Positions 27,746 to 35,633 of a stretch of 64,000 nt of DNA are shown here, piece by piece (within the stretch, counting starts at the first letter, position 1; every line of letters begins with the position of its first letter). Position numbers and translations under genes: made by a program. The notes under the pieces are model-generated. The model had not been told where the DNA came from. It ran no database searches and was given only the letters and a program-made list of their open reading frames with translations. The stretch comes from Phaeobacter italicus (GTDB lineage: Bacteria; Pseudomonadota; Alphaproteobacteria; Rhodobacterales; Rhodobacteraceae): the NCBI RefSeq assembly GCF_001258055.1, contig NZ_CVRM01000022.1, forward strand, positions 62,001-126,000. Direction: 5' to 3'.

Positions 27746-28474
27746 TCACGTCGAATGCGCCTCCATGCTCAATCCCATCAGTTGCTCCTGTAGACGAGCG
27801 TCGTTGGCGAGCGCCTCCATCGCACCCGACCAGATTACCCGCCCGTCATCCATCACGTTGGCCGTGTCACCCAACGCTTTGGCCACGGCAAAATTCTGCT
27901 CCACCATCAGGATCGATGCGCCCTGATCCTTCAAATCCTTGAGCGCACGCGCCATCGTGGAAATGATCGCCGGCGCCAGGCCCTTGGTGGGTTCGTCAAT
28001 CAGATAAAGCTTGCGTTCTTCGGCCATCGCGCGGGCAATCGACAACATCTGTTTCTGCCCACCCGACAGCGTTCCTGCCTCAGACTTCCAAAAGGTTTTG
28101 AGAGGGGGAAAGGCGGCAAAGATCCAGTCCAGGCGCGCGGGGTCGATCGGGCCGGAAATAGCTGCAAGGATCATGTTTTCTTCAACGGTGAGGTCCGCAA
28201 AGATGCCCATATCTTCGGGCACGAAACCAAGGCCCGCACGGGCGATGGCAGCGGTCGGCAGTTGGGTGATATCCTGTCCATCAAACAGGATGCGACCCTC
28301 ATGCGCGCGCCAGTGGCCGATGACGCTGCGCAGGGTCGTTGTCTTGCCCACCCCGTTGCGGCCAAGCAGCATGGTTACACCGCCCCGCGGCACCACCAGA
28401 TCGACCCCCTGCAGGATGTGATATTGGGCAATATTGGTGCAGATGCCTTCGATTTTGAGAATGGGATCAGACAT
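27746..28474 (-). CDS. livF: ABC transporter ATP-binding protein LivF
   Basis: The 242-residue ATPase has Walker A LLGRNGVGKTTTLRS, signature LSGGQKQMLSIARA and Walker B RKLYLIDEPTKGL. It is the short LivF type. Its start at 28474 overlaps the 3' end of livG by 8 bases. With LivG it drives import through LivHM. Confidence 0.94.
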   Translation of the reverse strand: MSDPILKIEGICTNIAQYHILQGVDLVVPRGGVTMLLGRNGVGKTTTLRSVIGHWRAHEGRILFDGQDITQLPTAAIARAGLGFVPEDMGIFADLTVEENMILAAISGPIDPARLDWIFAAFPPLKTFWKSEAGTLSGGQKQMLSIARAMAEERKLYLIDEPTKGLAPAIISTMARALKDLKDQGASILMVEQNFAVAKALGDTANVMDDGRVIWSGAMEALANDARLQEQLMGLSMEAHST

Positions 28475-29243
28475 CAGCCAAAATTCCTTCCAGTCCGCGT
28501 CCCATATAGGCCTCCTGCACGACGTCAGAGGCCATGACCTCGGCTGGTGCCCCATCTGCAGCAAGGGCGCCGTTGTGCAAGACGATGATCCGATCTGCGA
28601 GCGTGCGGATGACGTCCATCTTGTGTTCGACCAATAGGATCGCCCGGTCCCCCTGCGCCTTGAGCTGCGCTATGAGATCAAGAACAATCGGCGCTTCGTC
28701 CACGCTCATGCCAGCGGTGGGTTCGTCAAACATGTAGACAGCCGGGTCCAGGGCAATCAGCAGTGCCACCTCCAGCTTGCGCTGGTTGCCATGCGAAAGT
28801 TCAGAGACGGTCTGATTGCGTTCCTCCAGCAGGCGAACCTGTTGCAGGATGTTCTCAGCCTGCTCGGTCAGATCTGTGTGGTGGGACACCATTGACCACA
28901 GATTAAATCCGCGCTCAGCCTTGGCCTGTACGACCAGTCGCACATTCTCCAGCACGCTCAGGTCAGGAAACAGGTTGGTTAGCTGAAAGGCCCGTCCGAT
29001 CCCGGCTTTGGTCCGCGCAGAGACGGGATGGCCCGAAATATCCTTGCCGTGCAGCTGAACAGTGCCCCCAGATGCGGGGATCTGGCCTGAGATCAAATTG
29101 AAATATGTCGTCTTGCCTGCTCCGTTCGGGCCGACAATTGCTGTCAACTCTCCGGCATTGAAAGCGCAGGTGACATGATCGACCGCGACATGGCCACCAA
29201 AGCGGACGGTCAGATTGGTTGTGCTCAGAATGGGTTCGGGCAT
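28467..29243 (-). CDS. livG: ABC transporter ATP-binding protein LivG
   Basis: The 258-residue ATPase has Walker A IVGPNGAGKTTYFNLI, a signature-like LSHGNQRKLEVALLIA and Walker B AVYMFDEPTAGM. The C-terminal extension typical of LivG is present (DVVQEAYMGRGLEGILADV). The start at 29243 (MPEPILST) fits the family; the longer frame runs into the livJ-livG hairpin region. Confidence 0.94.
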   Translation of the reverse strand: MPEPILSTTNLTVRFGGHVAVDHVTCAFNAGELTAIVGPNGAGKTTYFNLISGQIPASGGTVQLHGKDISGHPVSARTKAGIGRAFQLTNLFPDLSVLENVRLVVQAKAERGFNLWSMVSHHTDLTEQAENILQQVRLLEERNQTVSELSHGNQRKLEVALLIALDPAVYMFDEPTAGMSVDEAPIVLDLIAQLKAQGDRAILLVEHKMDVIRTLADRIIVLHNGALAADGAPAEVMASDVVQEAYMGRGLEGILADV

Positions 29244-29272
29244 CGCTGACCTGTCAGATCCTTGGGTCGGTT

Positions 29273-29308
29273 GCCGGGGCACACGGTGGGTCGCACCTGT
29301 GCCCCGGC
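29273..29308 (-). promoter_or_regulatory. Strong intercistronic hairpin between livJ and livG
   Basis: GCCGGGGCACACGGTG (29273-29288) and CACCTGTGCCCCGGC (29294-29308) pair over about 15 bp with a one-base bulge. There is no T-run on the minus strand. It lies between the binding-protein gene and the rest of the importer. A hairpin here commonly stabilises the binding-protein mRNA, raising its level over the membrane parts. Confidence 0.65.
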
Positions 29309-29334
29309 TGGCTGAAACAGTTTAGCGTTTTGGC

Positions 29335-30522
29335 TTACTGATTGCGGATCGGAACTGGCAGATCATCGATGCCGAGCTCGCGGACCAGTTCAGGGATAGC
29401 CCATTCCACACCGTCCTCAACCCGCAGCTTGAAATGGTACATGGATTGCAGGGCCTGATGGTCCTCTGCGCGGAAACGCATGGTGCCCTTGGGGGTTTCC
29501 CATTCCATGCCTTCCATCGCTTCGATCAGGGCTTCTGTATCGGTAGAGCCAGCCTTCTTGATCGCCTCAACGGCCGCGATGCCAGCTGCCATCCCACCTG
29601 CCGTGAAAAAGTCCGGCGGGCTGTCGAACCGTTCAAAATGGGTTTTGACCAGCCAGTCATTCACCGGATTGTTGGGCAACTCGTAATAGTAATAGGTGCC
29701 GCCTTCCATCCCTTCAAAGTCCTTGAAGCCTTTGAGCGCGGCGAGAATGTTGCCGACACCGGCAAACTCAATCCCGAAGCGGCCCGGATCCATGGCGTTG
29801 ATCTTTGCCCAAGGGTTGCCTCCGCCTGCCCAGATGATGAACAGTTTCTTCTCGCCTTCCAGATCCTTCATCGCGTTGAAGATGCGCTCTCCGGCGGCCG
29901 TGAAATCGGTTGTGTCGGTGGGGGCGAATTCTTCGTGCACGATCTCATGGCCCTGTGCGGCGAGCGCCTCACGGAAGGCCGCGATACCGTCCCGGCCAAA
30001 CGCATAGTCCTGGGCGAGGGTTGCGATATGCACATTCTCACCGGCGAGTGCGATTGCACTGGCGACCGCATCCTGCGACGAGTTGCGCGAGGTGCGGAAG
30101 ATGTAGCGGTTCCAATTCGCGCCGGTGATCGAGTCTGCAACCGCAGGTTCGACAATCAGCAGTTTTTCGTATTCCTCAGCAACCGGCAGCATGGCCAGTG
30201 CCACACCCGAGCTGACCGGGCCGATGGCCAGATCAACTTCGTCGTCGCCATAGGCCTCTTCCAGCAGGGCCTTGCCGTTTTCCGGTTTGAGCTGGGTGTC
30301 CTTTTCAATCACGACGATCTTCTCGCCGTTGATTTCCATGGTCCCACCGGTCGCGTATTCCAGCCCAAGCATCAGCCCATCATGAGACTGTTTGGCGTAG
30401 GCCTCAAATGGCCCCGTCTTGCCATAGATGTGGGCAATCTTGATATCGGCGAGGGCCGACGTTGCCAGCCCTGCGCTGAGAGCCAGTGCAGAGACCACCC
30501 CCGCAATCAATGTGCGCTTCAT
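29335..30522 (-). CDS. Liv-type ABC transporter substrate-binding protein
   Basis: The 395-residue periplasmic protein begins with a clear Sec signal peptide (MKRTLIAGVVSALALSAG, cleavage near ALA-DIKIAH). The mature part is a type I periplasmic binding fold like LivJ, with IGPVSSGVALAMLPVAEEYE and PTDTTDFTAAGERI. AGGAGGGAGAGAAACAGG precedes the start. The gene follows hpaI on the same strand, so the ligand is more probably an aromatic acid, amine or amino acid than leucine. That is an inference from position only. Confidence 0.9.
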   Translation of the reverse strand: MKRTLIAGVVSALALSAGLATSALADIKIAHIYGKTGPFEAYAKQSHDGLMLGLEYATGGTMEINGEKIVVIEKDTQLKPENGKALLEEAYGDDEVDLAIGPVSSGVALAMLPVAEEYEKLLIVEPAVADSITGANWNRYIFRTSRNSSQDAVASAIALAGENVHIATLAQDYAFGRDGIAAFREALAAQGHEIVHEEFAPTDTTDFTAAGERIFNAMKDLEGEKKLFIIWAGGGNPWAKINAMDPGRFGIEFAGVGNILAALKGFKDFEGMEGGTYYYYELPNNPVNDWLVKTHFERFDSPPDFFTAGGMAAGIAAVEAIKKAGSTDTEALIEAMEGMEWETPKGTMRFRAEDHQALQSMYHFKLRVEDGVEWAIPELVRELGIDDLPVPIRNQ

Positions 30523-30541
30523 CCTGTTTCTCTCCCTCCTG

Positions 30542-30564
30542 GCGCACCAGAGGATCCGGTGCGC
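30542..30564 (-). promoter_or_regulatory. Leader hairpin upstream of the binding-protein gene
   Basis: GCGCACC (30542-30548) and GGTGCGC (30558-30564) form a perfect 7-bp stem in the leader, immediately upstream of the AGGAGGG ribosome binding site of the Liv binding-protein gene. Confidence 0.4.
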
Positions 30565-30583
30565 GCTCTCTCCTGTGGTGTCA

Positions 30584-30635
30584 GGCTATCGGTAGGGTGT
30601 CAAACCGGTCAATTGCGTGGAAATACTTAATTTCC
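30584..30635 (-). promoter_or_regulatory. Candidate promoter and operator for the liv genes
   Basis: On the minus strand TTGACC (30607-30612) is followed after 17 bases by a weak -10-like ATAGCC (30584-30589). Just upstream lies the inverted repeat GGAAAT-N5-ATTTCC (30619-30635). This suggests that the importer may have its own promoter in the 154 bases after hpaI. The -10 match is poor. Confidence 0.3.
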
Positions 30636-30676
30636 CGCATGGCGGGCGTCGAGGAAGCGTTCAGCAGGTGAACGGC

Positions 30677-31447
30677 TTACTTTGATTTCCAGCTTTGCGA
30701 CAGTGCGCGTGCATTCTGGGCAAGGACCAGCACATCAATGCCAACCGCCAGAAACTGTGCTCCCATATCCAGATAGGCCTGTGTTGCTTCTTCGCTCACA
30801 CCTAGAATGCCAGGGGCAATGCCCGCTGCCTTGATGCGGGTGATGGCATCGGCGATTGCCGCGCGCACCTCCGGATGGGCGGAGTTGCCCTGGTGGCCCA
30901 TGTCGGTGGATAGATCCGCTGGTCCGATGAAAACACCGTCGATGCCCTCGACCTGCAGGATCTCATCAAGTGCGTCTATCCCGGCGCGGTTTTCCACCTG
31001 CACCAGCAGGCAGACTTCCTGATCGGCGGTCTGGATGTATTCAGAGACCGAACCGAACATGGTGGCGCGGGCCGCCGTAGCGCCGACGCCGCGCACGCCC
31101 TTGGGCGGATAGTGGCAGGCGCGAACCAGGTCGCGGGCCTGATCGGCGCTTTCGACAATCGGCACCAGCACCGTCTGCGCGCCAGCATCCAGCACCTGTT
31201 TGATCATCCAGGTTTCCCCCACTGGCACCCGCACCACCGGGTGGCTGGGCGAAGCCGTCAGCGCGATCAGCTGGTCGCGGATAGAGCGGATGTCATTGGG
31301 CGCGTGCTCGCCGTCGATTACCAGCCAGTCGAAACCGCAGGTGCCCATGATCTCGGCGATCTGGCCGTCGGCAAAGCTCATCCAGCAGCCGATCTGGCGC
31401 TCACCCTTGGCAAGGGCCTCTTTGAAGGGGTTCTTGGGCGCGGGCAT
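30677..31447 (-). CDS. hpaI: 4-hydroxy-2-oxoheptanedioate aldolase
   Basis: HpaI is a metal-dependent class II aldolase that splits 4-hydroxy-2-oxoheptanedioate into pyruvate and succinate semialdehyde, the last step of the homoprotocatechuate pathway. The 256-residue protein has the catalytic His48 in DGEHAPNDIRS, the metal Glu in VENRAGIDALDEI and Asp in GPADLSTDMG. Length fits the HpcH/HpaI family. It lies 15 bases downstream of hpaH on the same strand, which supports the specific assignment. Confidence 0.93.
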   Translation of the reverse strand: MPAPKNPFKEALAKGERQIGCWMSFADGQIAEIMGTCGFDWLVIDGEHAPNDIRSIRDQLIALTASPSHPVVRVPVGETWMIKQVLDAGAQTVLVPIVESADQARDLVRACHYPPKGVRGVGATAARATMFGSVSEYIQTADQEVCLLVQVENRAGIDALDEILQVEGIDGVFIGPADLSTDMGHQGNSAHPEVRAAIADAITRIKAAGIAPGILGVSEEATQAYLDMGAQFLAVGIDVLVLAQNARALSQSWKSK

Positions 31448-31462
31448 GGGCGGGGCCTCCTG

Positions 31463-32263
31463 TCAGGCGAAATTTATGGATACGGAACCGAAGGAGCCGA
31501 AATCAGCGGCAATCTCCGTGCCCGGCGGGCATTCGATAGGGCGGATGAACGAGCCCGAGAGCACGATATCCCCGGCCTCGATCTGTTGTCCATATTCCGC
31601 CATCCGGCGCGCCAGCCACAGGACAGAGGTGACGGGGTCATTCAGAACACCCGCCCCGAGGCCGGTTTCCTCCACCGTCCCGTTCCGGGCCACGATTGCA
31701 CCCACCCAGCGCAGGTCATGCGCGTCCACCGCGTGGCGCTCCGCGCCCAGCACAACACCCGCGTTGGCGGCGTTGTCGCTGATGGTGTCGGTGATAATGC
31801 GGGCCTGGCCGGTTGCCGGGTCGGTGCGCAGGATACGAGTGTCGAGGATCTCCAGCGACGGCGCCACATAATCTGTTGCGCCCAGCACATCTGCGCGGGT
31901 GCACTCGGCGCCTGCGAGGGGGGATTTCATGACAAAAGCGATCTCCGCCTCCACCCGCGGCTGAATGAAGCGGCCTGCGGGGACGGTGCTGCCGTTTTCA
32001 AACAGCATGTCGTCCAGCAGCACGCCGCTGTCCGGGGTGGTGATGTTCAGCGCCTGCTGCATGGCGCGGCTGGTGAGGCCGATTTTCCAGCCGATCTTCC
32101 TGCGCCCGGAGGCCAGTTTTTGCCTGATTAGAGCCTGTTGCACCGCATAGGCATCGTCCAGCGTCATGCCGGGATAGGCCAGCGAGAGCAGGCCGCACAG
32201 CTGGCCGGTTTGCTCGGCCTTGAACAATCTGTCGGCGGCTTCCTGGTGCTGCTCCGGGGTCAT
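31463..32263 (-). CDS. hpaH: 2-oxo-hept-4-ene-1,7-dioate hydratase
   Basis: The 266-residue enzyme belongs to the 2-keto-4-pentenoate hydratase/FAH superfamily. It adds water to 2-oxo-hept-4-ene-1,7-dioate to give 4-hydroxy-2-oxoheptanedioate. Visible landmarks are KIGLTSRAMQQALNI, the metal-region Glu residues in PRVEAEIAFVMKSPL and VLNDPVTSVLWLARRMAEYG. Its ATG overlaps the stop of the upstream FAH gene (ATGA). Confidence 0.92.
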   Translation of the reverse strand: MTPEQHQEAADRLFKAEQTGQLCGLLSLAYPGMTLDDAYAVQQALIRQKLASGRRKIGWKIGLTSRAMQQALNITTPDSGVLLDDMLFENGSTVPAGRFIQPRVEAEIAFVMKSPLAGAECTRADVLGATDYVAPSLEILDTRILRTDPATGQARIITDTISDNAANAGVVLGAERHAVDAHDLRWVGAIVARNGTVEETGLGAGVLNDPVTSVLWLARRMAEYGQQIEAGDIVLSGSFIRPIECPPGTEIAADFGSFGSVSINFA

Positions 32264-33111
32264 GCCTCATCCTCAACCGTGTTGCGCAGGATGCCGATGC
32301 CTTCGACCTCCACCTCAATCACATCGCCGGGAACTAGGTATTTCGGCGGATCAAACCGCGCGCCTGCGCCGGTCGGGGTGCCGGTGATGATCACGTCGCC
32401 AGGCTGCAGGGTTGTGAAGGTGGAGATATAGGCAATCTCCTCTCGGATTGGGAACATCATCCGGGCGAGGGTGTCATCCTGACGGATCTCTCCGTTCACG
32501 CGGGTGACGATGCGCGCCTCATCCAGCTGCGCGGCATCGGTGAAGGGCACCAGCCAGGGGCCGATGGCGCCGGAGTTGTCCCAGTTCTTGCCTTGCGTGA
32601 CGTTGAATTTGGCGTGGCGCACCCAGTCGCGGATGGTGCCCTCATTCGCCAGCGTCAGCGCCGCGATGTGATCGTAGGCGTCTTCCGGCTTGATGCGGCG
32701 GCCTGTTTTGCCGATCACCACGGCAACCTCACCTTCGTAATCCAGCGTGTGGTTTTCCGGCGGGCGGATCAGCGGGCGTTCGGCTCCGGTGAAGGAGCGC
32801 GGGAAGCGGGGGAACAGGGACATGTGTTTTGGCTGGGCGGAGCCGTCTTTGTACTCCGCGTTGCGGTCGGGGAAGTTGACGCCGACGCAGATGATCTTCT
32901 CCGGGTTGGGGACCGGGATTTCATAGGTGAACTCCGTGTGGGTGACTGGTTTGCCCTCGGCGGCCACGGCCAATGCAGGCAGGCCGTCCGCCGCGATCAC
33001 GTCGCGCAGTGTGGGCCAGTCCGGGAACTGCGGCGACAGGGCGATCATGCCAGCATCTGTCACCGCACCATAGAAGATCTCGCCGTCGGCAGTGTAGGTG
33101 GCAAAGCGCAT
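32260..33111 (-). CDS. hpaG: Fumarylacetoacetate hydrolase family protein, probable HpaG decarboxylase/isomerase
   Basis: The 283-residue FAH-fold protein has the family core PEKIICVGVNFPDRNAEY, the metal residues in LDYEGEVAVVIGK and the motif GDVIITGTPTGAGARFDPP. By position between hpaD/hpaE and hpaH it should decarboxylate 5-oxopent-3-ene-1,2,5-tricarboxylate and isomerise the product. E. coli HpaG is a two-domain fusion of about 430 residues, whereas this is one FAH domain, so it may do one of the two steps or act as a homo-oligomer. Its start overlaps the decarboxylase stop by one base. Confidence 0.82.
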   Translation of the reverse strand: MRFATYTADGEIFYGAVTDAGMIALSPQFPDWPTLRDVIAADGLPALAVAAEGKPVTHTEFTYEIPVPNPEKIICVGVNFPDRNAEYKDGSAQPKHMSLFPRFPRSFTGAERPLIRPPENHTLDYEGEVAVVIGKTGRRIKPEDAYDHIAALTLANEGTIRDWVRHAKFNVTQGKNWDNSGAIGPWLVPFTDAAQLDEARIVTRVNGEIRQDDTLARMMFPIREEIAYISTFTTLQPGDVIITGTPTGAGARFDPPKYLVPGDVIEVEVEGIGILRNTVEDEA

Positions 33112-34523
33112 CAGCTCAGGCTCCTTGCGATTTCGGTGATGACGTCGAAGGCCATCATCACGTCTGCCTCAGTCGTCTCAAACTGGCCGGCCTGGAAGCG
33201 GATTACCAGATCGCCGTCGAGGCGGGTTTGGGTCAGGTAGATGCGACCGTCGTCGTTGATGGCGTTGACCAGCCGCAGGTTGAGGTCGTCGAGGTCCGCA
33301 GCGCCATCAGGAGTGTAGCGGAAGGACCAGAGCGACCACATGGGCGCGCTGGTGATCTCAAAATCAGGCTCTAACTTGAGCTTTTCGTGCAGTTGGTTGG
33401 ACCAGTTGATGTGGTTGCGCAGCCGCTGGCGCAGGCCCTCCAGCCCGTAGGTGCGGATCAGGAACCAGATTTTCAGCGCGCGAAAGCGGCGGCCCAGCGG
33501 CACCGACCATTCGGAATAGTTGATGATGCCATCATGGCCGTGGGTTTTGAGGTATTCCGGGCTGATGGCGAGGGTCTGCACCAGGTCGTCCGGGTTCTTC
33601 AGGAAATGTGCGGAGCAGTCGAACTGCACGCCCAGCCATTTGTGCGGGTTGAAGACGATGCTGTCGGCGCGTTCGACGCCGGGCCAGTAGTGGCGGTATT
33701 CCGGGCAGATCATTGCGGAGCCGGCCCAGGCGGCGTCCACGTGGGTGTAGAGGCCATATTTTTCGGCGACGTCCAGCACCTGATCCACCGGGTCGGTGGC
33801 ACCGACACCGGTGCCGCCAACGCAGAGGATGACGCCCGCGGGCTGGTGGCCTGCGGCGAGGTCAGATTGGATGGCGGCCTCTAGCGCGTCGGGGTCCATG
33901 CCGCGCCAATCGCCTTTGATCGGCACACGGATCAGGTTCTGCTGGCCGATGCCTGCAACCCAAATAGCGCGGTCGATGGAGGTGTGGACCTCGGAAGAAC
34001 AGTAGATGCGCAGCGCCTTTTGCCCGAACAGGCCTTGGCTGTTGCCCTGCCAGTTCAGCGCCTTTTCACGCATGGTCAGCACTGCGGCGAGGGTGGCGGA
34101 GGAGGCGGAGTCCTGGATGACGCCCTGGAACTGCTCCGGCAGGTCCAGGGCCTGGCGCAGCCAGTCCATCATCCTTGTTTCCATCTCGGTTGCGGCGGGC
34201 GAGGTCTGCCACAGCATGCATTGCGGCGCGATGGCCGAGGCCAGGAACTCCGCCAGCACCGAAGGCGCGGCGGCGTTGGAGGTGAAATAGGCAAAGAAGC
34301 GCGGGTGCTGCCAATGGGTGATGCCGGGCATCACGATGTCCTCGAAATCGCGGAAGATCGCCTCCATCCCTTCACCGTCCTCAGGCGGGGTTTGCGGCAG
34401 GGCGTTCAGCACTTGGCCCGGTTCGGTCATGGCGCGCACCGGGCGGTCGCCGACGGTCAGGTGGTAGTCCTGCGTCCAATCCGCGACCTTGCGGCCCCAT
34501 TCGGAGAATTCATTCCATTTCAT
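33111..34523 (-). CDS. PLP-dependent aromatic amino acid decarboxylase family protein
   Basis: The 470-residue group II decarboxylase is like tyrosine, DOPA and tryptophan decarboxylases. The PLP-binding Lys295 is in FNPHKWLGV, the ring-stacking His180 in SSEVHTSIDRA and the PLP-nitrogen Asp263 in HVDAAWAGSA. The product would be tyramine, dopamine or another arylamine, or, if it is of the aldehyde-synthase subtype, the aryl acetaldehyde directly. It sits between hpaD (40 bases away) and hpaG (1-base overlap), inside an operon for 3,4-dihydroxyphenylacetate. This suggests that aromatic amino acids feed the pathway. Confidence 0.9.
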   Translation of the reverse strand: MKWNEFSEWGRKVADWTQDYHLTVGDRPVRAMTEPGQVLNALPQTPPEDGEGMEAIFRDFEDIVMPGITHWQHPRFFAYFTSNAAAPSVLAEFLASAIAPQCMLWQTSPAATEMETRMMDWLRQALDLPEQFQGVIQDSASSATLAAVLTMREKALNWQGNSQGLFGQKALRIYCSSEVHTSIDRAIWVAGIGQQNLIRVPIKGDWRGMDPDALEAAIQSDLAAGHQPAGVILCVGGTGVGATDPVDQVLDVAEKYGLYTHVDAAWAGSAMICPEYRHYWPGVERADSIVFNPHKWLGVQFDCSAHFLKNPDDLVQTLAISPEYLKTHGHDGIINYSEWSVPLGRRFRALKIWFLIRTYGLEGLRQRLRNHINWSNQLHEKLKLEPDFEITSAPMWSLWSFRYTPDGAADLDDLNLRLVNAINDDGRIYLTQTRLDGDLVIRFQAGQFETTEADVMMAFDVITEIARSLS

Positions 34524-34562
34524 CTCGTATTCCTTTTGTCCGTGCCATCGGCACGAACAGTG

Positions 34563-35543
34563 TCAGGGTGCAATAATCGGCTGCGCGTTCAAGGCGCTGG
34601 GTTTCGGAGTGGTGCCTTCGAAAACGGAGCCCTCCTCGAACCAGCTGCGCGGTGCAGGCGCGCCCCAGAGGGTCTGGCGCTGCGGATCGGTGAGCGACCA
34701 TTTGATCGGCTCCAGATCCGGATCGACGGTCTGGTAGTCGGAGCAATAGATCTCGATCCGGTGGCCGTCGGGGTCGCGCACATAAAGGAAGAAGGCGTTG
34801 GAGATGCCGTGGCGACCGGGGCCGCGCTCGATGTTATCGACATAGCCAGTGGTTGACATCAGATCGAGGAGGTCGATGATGTTCAAGGGGTTCGGCACCC
34901 AGAAGGCGGTGTGGTGCAGGCGCGGGCCGAGACCATTGGTGAAGGCCACGTCATGCACGCCGCCCTTGCGGTGCATCCAGGCGGCCCAGACCTTGCCGCT
35001 TTCGTCATCCTCGGTGAATTCCGTCACGCGAAAGCCCATCTCGCCGTAGAAGGCGACGGAGGCATCCACATCCGCGCTGAACATGTTGAAATGGTCGATG
35101 CGCAGGGGTTTTACCCCGTTATAGAGCCTGTATTTCTGGTGGATCGGCTCCAGACGCTCCATCTTGACGTAGAACTCCAGCGGGATGCCCCAGGGGTCGC
35201 GGGTGCGCAAGGTGCGGCCCATATGGGGGCGTTCGACCCATTCGACGGGCAGGTCCTTGGAGGCGAAGAATTCTGCGGCTTTGTCCAGGTCGGGCTCGTC
35301 ATAAAGCTTGAAACCCAAGACCCCGACCGAGGCCTCATCCGCCTGAACCAGCACGATACAGTGATGGCCGCGTTCCTCCATGGCGCGCAGGTAAATGCGG
35401 CTGTTGTCCTCATGCGTCACCTGTAGGCCGAGGATGTCGACGTAAAACGCACGGGAGGCGGCGAGGTCGGTCACGGCGTATTCCACATGGGACAGCCGCA
35501 CGATGTTGAAAGGCGGATAGAGGTTCGGGGCGGGGACGGGCAT
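34563..35543 (-). CDS. hpaD: 3,4-dihydroxyphenylacetate 2,3-dioxygenase (vicinal oxygen chelate type)
   Basis: This 326-residue type I extradiol dioxygenase opens the ring of homoprotocatechuate to 5-carboxymethyl-2-hydroxymuconate semialdehyde. It has the two VOC repeats and the 2-His-1-carboxylate facial triad: His151 (RIDHFN), His210 or His211 (LHHTAFW) and Glu264 (HRIEIY), with the second-sphere catalytic His197 (GGVHDVAF). The C-terminal extension resembles the Fe- and Mn-dependent enzymes of Brevibacterium and Arthrobacter rather than E. coli HpaD, which is a type III (LigB) enzyme. The metal, Fe or Mn, cannot be told. Confidence 0.93.
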   Translation of the reverse strand: MPVPAPNLYPPFNIVRLSHVEYAVTDLAASRAFYVDILGLQVTHEDNSRIYLRAMEERGHHCIVLVQADEASVGVLGFKLYDEPDLDKAAEFFASKDLPVEWVERPHMGRTLRTRDPWGIPLEFYVKMERLEPIHQKYRLYNGVKPLRIDHFNMFSADVDASVAFYGEMGFRVTEFTEDDESGKVWAAWMHRKGGVHDVAFTNGLGPRLHHTAFWVPNPLNIIDLLDLMSTTGYVDNIERGPGRHGISNAFFLYVRDPDGHRIEIYCSDYQTVDPDLEPIKWSLTDPQRQTLWGAPAPRSWFEEGSVFEGTTPKPSALNAQPIIAP

Positions 35544-35574
35544 GGTTTGAACCTTTCACTTGGGGCCGGGGACG

Positions 35575-35632
35575 GGAGCGAGGGGCTGGCCCCTCGCGCA
35601 CCCCAGGATATTTTGAGCCAGAAGAAAAACGG
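35575..35632 (+). repeat. Dispersed intergenic element, copy 2
   Basis: Plus-strand sequence has a GAGGGGC/GCCCCTC hairpin, CCCCTCGCGCACCCCAGG and then ATATTTTGAGCCAGAAGAAA. It shares the order hairpin - CCCCTCG - CACCCC.GGA - TATTT - purine-rich tail with copy 1 (5541-5606). It fills most of the gap between hpaE and hpaD, within the operon. Confidence 0.5.
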
Positions 35633-35633
35633 A

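Noticed and set aside
29434-30630. 398-codon plus-strand frame opposite the Liv binding-protein gene
   Set aside because: Antisense shadow; the minus-strand gene has signal peptide, ribosome binding site and family match.
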